The notes below the pieces were generated by a model. That model was not told where the DNA came from, did not search any database, and was given only the letters and a program-made list of their open reading frames with translations. A DNA stretch of 5,903 nucleotides from Akkermansiaceae bacterium (GTDB taxonomy: Bacteria > Verrucomicrobiota > Verrucomicrobiia > Verrucomicrobiales > Akkermansiaceae). A program made the translations under genes and the position numbers. The stretch spans positions 1 to 5,903 of the forward strand of contig JALZVA010000117.1 in the NCBI GenBank assembly GCA_023301335.1. The letters run 5' to 3'. Below are positions 1-5,545 of this stretch, piece by piece (positions within the stretch are counted from its first letter, which is position 1; each line of letters opens with the position of its first letter).

Positions 1-348
1 GGGCGTGAATACGCGATTGTGATAAAGAACAAAGCGCACTCAAGGTTAGAGATGCTGGTGAGTGTGGATGGGCATAATGTAATCTCAGGGAAAAAGGCTG
101 CATACACGCAGCGTGGATACATTATAGAACCTAGTGAAACGCTCGTAATACAAGGGTTTAGAACCCGTCAGGATGCAGTGCATGCATTTAAGTTTTCAGG
201 TGTTGGAGATTCGTTTGCTCAGCAGGTGCACGGGGATGCACGGAATGTAGGGGTGATAGGCTTAGCGGTATTCACAGAAAAAGGAAATAGCCCTTGGAGA
301 TGGACACCTGAAATGGTGGATCACCGCCTTCAGGCAAAACCTTTTTAG
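1..348 (+). CDS. Conserved hypothetical protein, C-terminal part (5' truncated by window)
   Basis: The frame is open from the first base, so the gene very probably begins upstream. The GTG at 19 is only an internal candidate start, and conserved-looking residues precede it. About 115 residues are visible, ending at TAG 346-348. The sequence is rich in short beta-strand-like segments, with a 'VSVDGHNVISGKKA' stretch, then 'RGYIIEP', and later 'NVGVIGLAVF'. I recognise this pattern (VDG.NV..G, GY...P, F.....DSFA, VGVIG.AVF) from a family of uncharacterised bacterial proteins, but I know of no established function. No membrane segment, signal peptide or catalytic motif is visible in this part. 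It is followed by a 76-base gap before ctaB and has no evident link to the oxidase genes. Confidence 0.75.
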   Translation, partial: GREYAIVIKNKAHSRLEMLVSVDGHNVISGKKAAYTQRGYIIEPSETLVIQGFRTRQDAVHAFKFSGVGDSFAQQVHGDARNVGVIGLAVFTEKGNSPWRWTPEMVDHRLQAKPF

Positions 349-363
349 ATCTTTGGGAGAAGG

Positions 364-389
364 AGGAGAGAAAGAAACATATCTCTCTT
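364..389 (+). other. Hairpin in purine-rich gap before ctaB
   Basis: Bases 355-377 are an unbroken purine tract containing AGGAGG (361-366), the best Shine-Dalgarno-like string in the window. No ATG or GTG lies at a usable distance: ctaB starts 58 bases later, and the nearest TTG (388) is about 21 bases away. GAGAGA (366-371) can pair with TCTCTC (382-387), extended by G365-U388 and A364-U389, with a 10-base loop. No U-run follows, so it is not a standard terminator. It could be a leader structure or chance complementarity of simple sequence. Confidence 0.25.
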
Positions 390-424
390 GGAAAAACACA
401 TAAACTCTGTCATATCGCCTGCAG

Positions 425-1372
425 ATGGCGGAGAAAAACCAGGACAAAAAAGTGACACTGAAGGATGACCTGATGGTGCTCACGAAGCTGAGGCTTAACA
501 TCTTTGTGCTGATCACTGCAGTTTTCGGGTATTTTTTAGCTTCGCGTTTTTATCATAATGTCTGGGTAGATGATGCCTGGACATTACTGCATATGTTGCT
601 TGGGACAGCCGCTGCAGCTTTTGGTTCAGCCACTTTTAATCAAGTCATGGAGGTCGAGCATGACAGTAAGATGAAGCGGACTCGGGATAGACCGCTCCCG
701 TCTGCACGTATCCCCGTCTCGGGAGCCTTTGTGCTAGGCTGGGTGTTGGCAGGTTTTGGGATTGTGCACCTTGCCGCTAAGGTGAACGCTTCAGTGTCCA
801 TGCTGGCCGCAGCGACCTTGATTACATATGTGTTTATCTATACCCCAATGAAGCGGAAAACCTCTGCTAATACATTGGTAGGGGCTATTCCTGGAGCACT
901 GCCTCCGATGATCGGATGGGCTGCAGTTTCGGGAGATGCACATTGGTATGCACTGCCTTCGTGGTTTCTCTTTGCGGTGCTCTTTTTCTGGCAGCTGCCA
1001 CACTTTGTCGCAATCAACTGGATGTGCCGTGAGGAATACGAAGAGGCTGGTTATGTGATGTGGAGTGATGGGGATACGAGTGGTAAAAAAACCGCACGCC
1101 TAGCCTTGCTCTTCAGCTCTTGCTTGGTCGTTCTCGCAGTCGGTGCTGGAGTGCTGAGTAGAGTGTTACCCGGAGATACAGTTGCTGATACTTGGTGGCC
1201 GGGAATGGGCTATGTCGTAGCCATCGGTGGAGGGTTAGCAAGCCTTCAAATGTGCCGATTAAGCATCCAGTTTGGAAAACAAGGGACACGAGAGAGTGCT
1301 CGGAAGCTGTTTCTCTACACATTACTCTACTTGCCGATTATTTTGATACTGCTTGCGATTGACTGGATCTGA
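425..1372 (+). CDS. ctaB: Protoheme IX farnesyltransferase (heme O synthase, CtaB/CyoE/COX10)
   Basis: This integral membrane prenyltransferase of the UbiA superfamily attaches a farnesyl group to heme b, making heme O (precursor of heme A) for haem-copper oxidases. The 315-residue length is typical. The first polyprenyl-diphosphate/Mg site is at residues 72-91: N72, E76, D80, M83, R85, T86, then R89-P-L. The usual NxxxDxxxD is NxxxExxxD here, as in eukaryotic COX10. The second conserved region is at 139-161: Y139-T-P-M-K-R, T146, N149, G157, P160-P161. The loop FWQLPHF (188-194) followed by REEYEEAGY (202-210) is also characteristic. Multiple hydrophobic helices run from about residue 24 to the C-terminus. 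ATG 425 is the only standard start between the upstream stop (401-403) and the conserved core; no Shine-Dalgarno precedes it. The gene ends in TGA right after W-I, showing UGA is a working stop here. SCO-like and CtaM genes follow, making an oxidase-maturation cluster. Confidence 0.95.
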   Translation: MAEKNQDKKVTLKDDLMVLTKLRLNIFVLITAVFGYFLASRFYHNVWVDDAWTLLHMLLGTAAAAFGSATFNQVMEVEHDSKMKRTRDRPLPSARIPVSGAFVLGWVLAGFGIVHLAAKVNASVSMLAAATLITYVFIYTPMKRKTSANTLVGAIPGALPPMIGWAAVSGDAHWYALPSWFLFAVLFFWQLPHFVAINWMCREEYEEAGYVMWSDGDTSGKKTARLALLFSSCLVVLAVGAGVLSRVLPGDTVADTWWPGMGYVVAIGGGLASLQMCRLSIQFGKQGTRESARKLFLYTLLYLPIILILLAIDWI

Positions 1373-1393
1373 AATATAGTGCAGCGATTGGAT

Positions 1394-1427
1394 GCTCAGT
1401 CACCTCTGAGCCAGTAGAATTTTTTTT
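1394..1427 (+). terminator. Weak terminator- or attenuator-like hairpin plus T8 before the SCO-like gene
   Basis: GCTCAG (1394-1399) pairs with CTGAGC (1406-1411) around a 6-base loop, and eight Ts (1420-1427) follow. The Ts begin 8 bases after the stem, farther than in a good intrinsic terminator, and they end directly at the ATG of the next gene. It may reduce read-through from ctaB into the SCO-like genes, or the T-run may simply be an unstructured initiation region. The stem is short, so confidence is low. Confidence 0.35.
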
Positions 1428-2327
1428 ATGGATGTCTCAAAGTTAGAACCTGCAGAGCGTAATTTTAAGCGGGAGTTGACGACCTTGATCAGTATCCTAG
1501 CCCTGGCTCTCGTTACAGGCGGGATTATCATTGGCAGCTATATCAATACCCGGATGAAGCAGAATAAGGAACTGCAAGAAGGGCGTGCACCGGAGATCGG
1601 TGAACTGGTGAAAAACTACTCATTTAAAAATAAAGAGGACAAGCCATCTTCCTTTTACGACTGCACTGGGCAAGTAACCTTAGTGGCATGTATTTCTATC
1701 CAGCAGTTAGAAGATAGTGAGATGATCATCGCTGCGTTAAAAGACCTAGAAGAACGATTTAAAGATGAAGATCGAGTGAGGTTCTTACTACTCTCAATGG
1801 ATGCGGAAGAGGACTATCCTGCGGCAAAGGTCGTTCCGGTGCTGACTGAGGCAGGGATGATGGGAGAGAGATGGGATGTGGCAATGTCCAATGGAGCGCC
1901 GTTTCTGGCCTACATTAATAAGCAGATGAAGTTCATCCACCTTTCTAAACATAAGAATAGTGCGGGGAAGTGGATCATTCCACAGCGGATACGGGTGATG
2001 GGGCCAAATCTAAAGCTGAAAGGAAAAGAGGATGAGTATGATTTTGCCAAAGCTCTAGCGGATCAAAAAGAAGCCAAGGAAGAGCTGAAAGATAACCCAA
2101 AATTTCGTGATGATCCGAAGTTTCAAGGAGACTTTATTCTCGATCATGTGAAGGCAGTAATGGAAAAAAATATCCGCTGGACCTTAGCGAATGAGGAATT
2201 TAACAAAGAGAAAATCAATGAGGCGAAGACTGCAAATATCTACCGCGTGCCTCTCTTTATAGCTGCTGGATTTATTCTGTTCCTCGTAATCTTAGGATCA
2301 AAAGTGAAGCGTAGCCAAACGGTTTAG
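1428..2327 (+). CDS. Membrane-anchored SCO-like thioredoxin-fold protein lacking the metal-binding residues
   Basis: The 299-residue protein has an N-terminal membrane helix (about 18-38), a soluble domain, and a second helix near the C-terminus (about 273-290), so the domain is probably periplasmic. Residues 58-175 follow the SCO pattern: a 'GELVKNYSF' opening, a core strand V83-T-L-V-A, a helix, a second strand 'VRFLLLSMDAEEDYP' (117-131), and a strand 'APFLAYIN' (157-164). Classical SCO proteins bind copper through CxxxC and a distal His. Here the motif position reads S90-I-Q-Q-L, leaving only C88 before it, and N155 or a neighbour occupies the His position. Metal binding or disulfide chemistry of the usual kind is therefore unlikely. 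A charged, Lys/Glu-rich stretch (197-265) is added after the domain. The next gene is its paralogue, with the same two-helix layout and an intact-looking active site, so this may be a structural partner. The ATG directly follows a T8 run with no Shine-Dalgarno. The SCO assignment rests on fold pattern and context, not strong identity. Confidence 0.75.
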   Translation: MDVSKLEPAERNFKRELTTLISILALALVTGGIIIGSYINTRMKQNKELQEGRAPEIGELVKNYSFKNKEDKPSSFYDCTGQVTLVACISIQQLEDSEMIIAALKDLEERFKDEDRVRFLLLSMDAEEDYPAAKVVPVLTEAGMMGERWDVAMSNGAPFLAYINKQMKFIHLSKHKNSAGKWIIPQRIRVMGPNLKLKGKEDEYDFAKALADQKEAKEELKDNPKFRDDPKFQGDFILDHVKAVMEKNIRWTLANEEFNKEKINEAKTANIYRVPLFIAAGFILFLVILGSKVKRSQTV

Positions 2328-2333
2328 AAAAAG

Positions 2334-3200
2334 ATGAAAAGAAAAACAAAAATTATCTGGTTTTACCTGATTGTGGCGACGTTCTCGTTCGTTGTGATCT
2401 TTGGGATGAAACTCTTAGGGCAACTCTCCCGTGAACAAGCACAGGTTAGATACCAAGGGTTCACGCAAGCGGAGTTTGAAGAACGCGCACAGAAGGAGCG
2501 GGAGAAATTTAAAAACTACGGGATTAAAGAAGATCTCATGGTCACACTCCAAGATGGAAAAGTGGTTAATCTGAAAGAAGCTCTAAAGGAAAAGGTCACC
2601 GTATTTGCTCAGTTCTTTAGTGGATGACCACAGTGCGAGAGTGTAAACTTTAAAGTTTTTAAAGGATTATTAGATAAATTTGACCAAGAGCATCTGCAGA
2701 TAGTGATGGTGAATGTTAATGCAGATGACGTGGATCAAGAGAGCATGGCGGCATACTCAAAGATAAAGGCAAAAGGGTCAACGAGATGGTGGTTTGCCAA
2801 TACCGCCGATGTGGAGGTATTCAACACATGGGCTCAGAGAAACCTCGGTTTTGCAGCCTTTGAAAAAAACACAGGGCTAGACGCATCCGTCTTACCCGTG
2901 AAGCATGATCTAGGGATTGCCGTAATAGGAGAGGATTTGGTGATGAGAAATAAGGAAGACGTTTTCTCTGCAAAGGCCCCACGTGAGGGAATGACGGAGG
3001 AGCAAACTGAGGCCTATGGAGATCTGGTCCATGCGCAGCTAATCAGCTCTGTGAGGAAGACACTGACAGGGGAGGAGCTAGAAGTAGGAGAGAGGCCTAA
3101 GACGCACATCTATCTCTCTATCGCCGCTGGACTGTTCGTGTCATTCATAAGCGCTTTCTTAATTCATGGGAAAATAAATCCAAGTGTGAAAAAAGCATGA
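2334..3200 (+). CDS. Candidate SCO-like selenoprotein (UPQC active site), UGA-decoded, 288 aa
   Basis: ATG 2334 opens a frame interrupted only by TGA at 2625-2627 and then open to TGA 3198-3200. Translating that TGA as selenocysteine gives 288 residues. An N-terminal helix lies at about 8-29. The thioredoxin-like domain has strand V88-T-V-F-A-Q-F-F-S-G, then U98-P-Q-C101, a helix (104-117) and strand 'LQIVMVNVNADD' (121-132). A C-terminal helix lies at about 259-278. The context matches the SCO pattern F(T/S)xCPxxC, with Sec at the first Cys and one fewer intervening residue. H191 in 'VKHDLGIAVIG' matches the SCO copper-ligand His before its 'YLIGPDG' strand. The likely role is copper delivery or thiol reduction for cytochrome oxidase. 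A SECIS-like hairpin follows the UGA. The gene starts 6 bases after its degenerate paralogue and overlaps ctaM by 4 bases (ATGA). Internal starts at 2703/2706 would omit the active site. A nonsense mutation or sequencing error (TGC to TGA) is the main alternative. Confidence 0.8.
2625..2627 (+). other. In-frame UGA, predicted selenocysteine codon (Sec98)
   Basis: This TGA is the only stop in an 867-base frame. It sits between 'FFSG' and 'PQC', exactly where a redox or copper-binding Cys is expected. It is followed by C, and UGAC is a weak termination context. UGA ends ctaB and this gene itself normally, and Trp is encoded by TGG throughout, so a general reassignment of UGA is not supported. 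The organism would need SelA, SelB, SelC and SelD, none of which are in this window. Confidence 0.75.
2648..2664 (+). promoter_or_regulatory. Candidate bacterial SECIS hairpin
   Basis: CUUUAAA (2648-2654) pairs perfectly with UUUAAAG (2658-2664), leaving the loop GUU (2655-2657). The loop begins 27 bases after the UGA. As I recall the general bacterial SECIS model, it asks for a small apical loop about 16-37 bases downstream with a G in its first two positions, and this fits. The stem has only one G-C pair, so it is weak. A competing 5-bp hairpin (2645-2649 with 2654-2658, loop UUAA) is possible. Confidence 0.6.
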
Positions 3201-3805
3201 GCCAATTCCAGGATTACCTTCAGCGAGAGCCAAAGATTGAGCTGGCAAAAAAGCTCAAGAAGGTGATCTGGATGCTGTGTAGTGTCGTCTTCCTCCTCGT
3301 GGTGATGATGCGCTCTCCGTATAAAATCCCACTCCCTGATGGAGTGCACCTAGACTTCTTGCCTCCAGTCCATGCTCTACTTAACTCTCTAGTGACAGTA
3401 ATGCTCATACTGGCTTTGGTGATGGTGAAGTATAAGCGCATAGACTTGCACAAACGGGCAATCAATACAGCGATGCTGCTTTCAGTGGTTTTCCTACTCT
3501 GCTATGTAGCCTATCATTTCACTACAGAGGAGACTAGGTTTGGGAATCTTGATGCGGATACGGCTCTTTCTGAGGAAGAGATCGCCACAGCGGGGAATGC
3601 ACGGTATCTATACCTAAGCATTCTACTCACGCACATCGTCTGCGCCGCCGTGAGCCTCCCTCTGATTTGCTTTGCGTGGATGTATGGCATCACCTATCAG
3701 TTTGAAAAGCATAAGAAAATGGTGCGTTGGGCATACCCAATGTGGCTTTACGTTGCCGTAACAGGACCAGTCTGTTATTTCATGCTCCAACCTTATTATC
3801 AGTAA
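3197..3805 (+). CDS. ctaM: DUF420 family membrane protein (CtaM/YozB-like), cytochrome oxidase assembly
   Basis: The 202-residue protein has about five hydrophobic helices (roughly 23-38, 57-77, 88-107, 138-160, 178-197). Family-type histidines are in place: H59 in 'LPPVHALLNS', H85 in 'DLHKRAI', H107 in 'AYHFT', H146 in 'LLTHIV' and H172 before the 'RWAYPMWLYVAVTGPVCYFML' end, a strong DUF420 signature. In Bacillus and Staphylococcus, members called CtaM/YozB are required for making active aa3-type oxidase; the biochemical role (heme or copper handling) is not firmly known to me. An extra acidic stretch (111-130, with several Asp and Glu) lies between helices 3 and 4. The start overlaps the stop of the SCO-like selenoprotein gene (ATGA), so translation is probably coupled, and the Nudix gene starts 3 bases after its end. 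Its position with ctaB and SCO-like genes agrees with the assignment. Confidence 0.88.
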   Translation: MSQFQDYLQREPKIELAKKLKKVIWMLCSVVFLLVVMMRSPYKIPLPDGVHLDFLPPVHALLNSLVTVMLILALVMVKYKRIDLHKRAINTAMLLSVVFLLCYVAYHFTTEETRFGNLDADTALSEEEIATAGNARYLYLSILLTHIVCAAVSLPLICFAWMYGITYQFEKHKKMVRWAYPMWLYVAVTGPVCYFMLQPYYQ

Positions 3806-3808
3806 AGA

Positions 3809-4345
3809 ATGAAAGTAGTAGTCAAAGACAAAGCGATCAATTGGCAAGAATGGCAACAGGATATCGATGCCACTCTCATGTTCGTCGTGAAGGGGGATGA
3901 AGTTCTCCTGATTGAAAAATTAACAGGGATTGGCCAAGGAAAAATCAATGGCCCAGGAGGAAAAATAGACCCAGGTGAGACAGCCGAGGAAGGAGTGATC
4001 AGAGAGTGCCAAGAAGAACTGCATATCGATGTGGAAGATCCTGTAAAAATGGGAGAGCTCTGGTTTTCTATGTCGGATATCCCAGATATTCACTGTCACG
4101 TTTTCATGGCAACATCCTATCAGGGCGAGCCAACCTCCACTGTTGAGGCAAATCCACTTTGGAAAAAAATCTCAGAAGTGCCCTATGAAAAAATGTGGGC
4201 AGATGATTCTTACTGGCTACCTCAGATGCTAGCAGGGCAGAAGTTTAATGGGCGTTTTATTTTTGATGGAGAAAAAATCCTTTGGGACCAAGTTCTGCTA
4301 GGTGAGGAAGGAGAGTCTCAATGGAAAGGATACACCCCACGCTAA
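3809..4345 (+). CDS. MTH1-like Nudix hydrolase, probable 8-oxo-dGTP (oxidised purine nucleotide) diphosphatase
   Basis: The 178-residue soluble protein has a Nudix box at residues 51-73: G51-K-I-D-P-G-E57, then R65-E66, E69-E70, with His at the place of the usual late Gly. Like human MTH1 (NUDT1), and unlike short E. coli MutT, it has N47 in 'KINGPGGK' and the block M129-W-A-D-D-S-Y-W (129-136). These correspond to MTH1 base-recognition residues N33, W117, D119 and D120. 'KFNGRFIFDG' (145-154) also matches the MTH1 tail. Such enzymes hydrolyse 8-oxo-dGTP and 2-OH-dATP to monophosphates in the cytoplasm, preventing mutation. An N-terminal extension of about 15-20 residues and a C-terminal tail of about 15 residues exceed MTH1. 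It begins 3 bases after ctaM, so co-transcription with the oxidase-assembly genes is likely. A link between respiration and oxidised nucleotides is plausible but inferred. The exact substrate is not proven by sequence. Confidence 0.88.
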   Translation: MKVVVKDKAINWQEWQQDIDATLMFVVKGDEVLLIEKLTGIGQGKINGPGGKIDPGETAEEGVIRECQEELHIDVEDPVKMGELWFSMSDIPDIHCHVFMATSYQGEPTSTVEANPLWKKISEVPYEKMWADDSYWLPQMLAGQKFNGRFIFDGEKILWDQVLLGEEGESQWKGYTPR

Positions 4346-4399
4346 TTACTTTTAGATTTGATATAGTCAGAAGCTACTCCCTAAGATAGACTACTCTCA

Positions 4400-4867
4400 A
4401 TGCTTTCTGATAAAATCAAAGATGCAGCACGTGGCTATCTGATGCTGAAGATGCCCAAGGACGCGTTAAAGGAGCTGCAGAACCTACCCGTGACGGAGCG
4501 TGAAAGATCAGACTCACTGGATCTGCATCTGGCAGCCCAGATGATGGATGAGGACTGGAATAAGGCTGCCGACACAGGTCTACGCTTGTGTAAATCAAAA
4601 CCTAGGCAAGGTCATTATTTTATTCATACTGCCTTCTGTTTACACGAGATAGGAGACACCAATCAAGCAAAGCAAACCCTACTCTCTGGGCCTAAAGAGC
4701 TACTTGATGATCCATTGTTTCACTATAATATGGCGTGTTATTTAGCCGTGCTAGAAAACCTACAGCAAGCTCAGCATTACCTGACTAAAGCCATTCAGCT
4801 AGACGTCTCACTTAAGGAGACTGCGAGCGCAGATCCAGATCTGAAACATATTGTAACCACAGAGTAA
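4400..4867 (+). CDS. Small TPR-repeat protein
   Basis: This is a 155-residue, soluble, all-helical-looking protein without a signal peptide. Tetratricopeptide-type units are visible. The clearest is at about 104-136 (H108, N110, A112, Y114-L, then A124, Y127-L, A131-I), preceded by units at about 71-103 ('HTAFCLHEIGDTNQAKQTL') and about 38-70 ('LHLAAQMMDEDWNKAADTG'), with a partial one near the N-terminus ('AARGYLMLKMPKDALKEL'). TPR arrays bind partner proteins, so the likely role is scaffolding; I cannot name the partner. It starts 54 bases after the Nudix gene and may have its own promoter. ATG 4400 has no Shine-Dalgarno. The gene ends at TAA 4865-4867, followed by a T-rich stretch with no clear stem. 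Confidence 0.8.
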   Translation: MLSDKIKDAARGYLMLKMPKDALKELQNLPVTERERSDSLDLHLAAQMMDEDWNKAADTGLRLCKSKPRQGHYFIHTAFCLHEIGDTNQAKQTLLSGPKELLDDPLFHYNMACYLAVLENLQQAQHYLTKAIQLDVSLKETASADPDLKHIVTTE

Positions 4868-4928
4868 TTACATTTTTTCTACTTTTTAGCTTGGCAGATA
4901 AATGCCGATTAGGTAGATATGTAGAGTT

Positions 4929-5534
4929 ATGAAACTTTCAGGTCGATCTAGATATTCAGGTTACACTCTTGTGGAAATTTTGGTGGTGATAGCTATTATT
5001 GGGCTGATCGTGGGGGTTTCGCTCAGTGCATTCAGCATTTTACAGCAAAAAACAGAGGACAAGGCAACCCAAGTTCGGATAAATACGATCAGTCTAGAGC
5101 TAGAGAGCTTACTGAGAGAATTTCCGGATGATGAGTATAATGATCTTATAAATGATGCTAATGGTGGTCCAGACAGCACGATTGAGCTGTATAAAATACT
5201 CACAGGTGATGTGAATTTAGACGGGGTCATTGACCCTGATGATGACGAAGCTGTACAGCCTCTTTCTGAAAAGTTACTACCTCCAAAGCCTGAGAACGTA
5301 ATGACAGCTGCCGACTGGATGCTAACAAGTGTTTGGATTACGGAAGACTTTCAGATTAAAGATGCCTTTGGTACTCCCTTACGCTTGGTGTTGAGGTCTA
5401 ATAATGGATTTGTCGGAGACAGAAATGATTCACCTGTGGCCTTTGATCTCTGGAGTGCAGGGCAGGATAGAATGACGGCAAATAGTGCAATTGGCGCTAA
5501 TGACGAACAAAAAGATGATGTCGGAAACTGGTAA
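4929..5534 (+). CDS. Prepilin-type protein resembling the type II secretion major pseudopilin GspG, with an EF-hand-like loop
   Basis: The 201-residue protein carries a class III (prepilin) signal: a basic leader ending in G11, then Y12-T-L-V-E16 and a hydrophobic helix to about 38. Peptidase cleavage after G11 and the +5 Glu (E16) are as in type IV pilins and pseudopilins, though +1 is Tyr instead of the usual Phe. The C-terminal 'FDLWSAGQD' (172-180) resembles the GspG segment around its calcium site (D.WS.G.DG). The middle is atypical: residues 94-105 form an EF-hand/dockerin-like loop (D94, N96, D98, G99, D102, D105), flanked by an acidic region (102-107). A second pilin-like gene follows 11 bases later, so this is the start of a pseudopilin cluster. 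The assembly apparatus is outside the window. Alternatives are a minor pseudopilin or one of the many stand-alone N-methylated proteins of PVC bacteria. Confidence 0.82.
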   Translation: MKLSGRSRYSGYTLVEILVVIAIIGLIVGVSLSAFSILQQKTEDKATQVRINTISLELESLLREFPDDEYNDLINDANGGPDSTIELYKILTGDVNLDGVIDPDDDEAVQPLSEKLLPPKPENVMTAADWMLTSVWITEDFQIKDAFGTPLRLVLRSNNGFVGDRNDSPVAFDLWSAGQDRMTANSAIGANDEQKDDVGNW

Positions 5535-5545
5535 AATTTACGCAA

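Noticed and set aside
388..468. Small TTG-initiated ORF (26 codons) overlapping the start of ctaB
   Set aside because: The purine-rich AGGAGG is about 21 bases from the TTG, too far for normal initiation, and the peptide has no recognisable feature.
2625..2627. UGA reassigned to Trp or Gly in the whole organism
   Set aside because: UGA ends ctaB at its normal family length and ends the selenoprotein gene at the ctaM overlap. Trp is written TGG in all genes, and no other in-frame TGA occurs.
2703..3200. A separate 165-residue gene starting at GTG 2703 or ATG 2706
   Set aside because: It is in the same frame as 2334-2627 with no stop between except the TGA at 2625. It lacks a ribosome site and would begin in the middle of a thioredoxin-fold strand, after the active site. 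It is better read as the second half of the selenoprotein gene.
2334..3200. Pseudogene by nonsense mutation
   Set aside because: Possible, but the stop falls exactly at the expected catalytic Cys, the frame is intact for about 190 codons afterwards, the key His is kept, the gene overlaps ctaM neatly, and a SECIS-like hairpin follows. It is kept as the main alternative in the gene entry.
4893..4906. GGCA/TGCC hairpin near the T-rich stretch after the TPR gene
   Set aside because: The stem has only 4 bp and lies after, not before, the T-rich runs (4872-4888), so it cannot be an intrinsic terminator for the TPR gene on the + strand.
4891..4919. Promoter TTGGCA-17-TAGATA before the GspG-like gene
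   Set aside because: The -35-like box and spacing are good, but the -10 box matches the TATAAT consensus at only three of six positions. Transcription would start almost at the ATG, so I do not list it as a feature.
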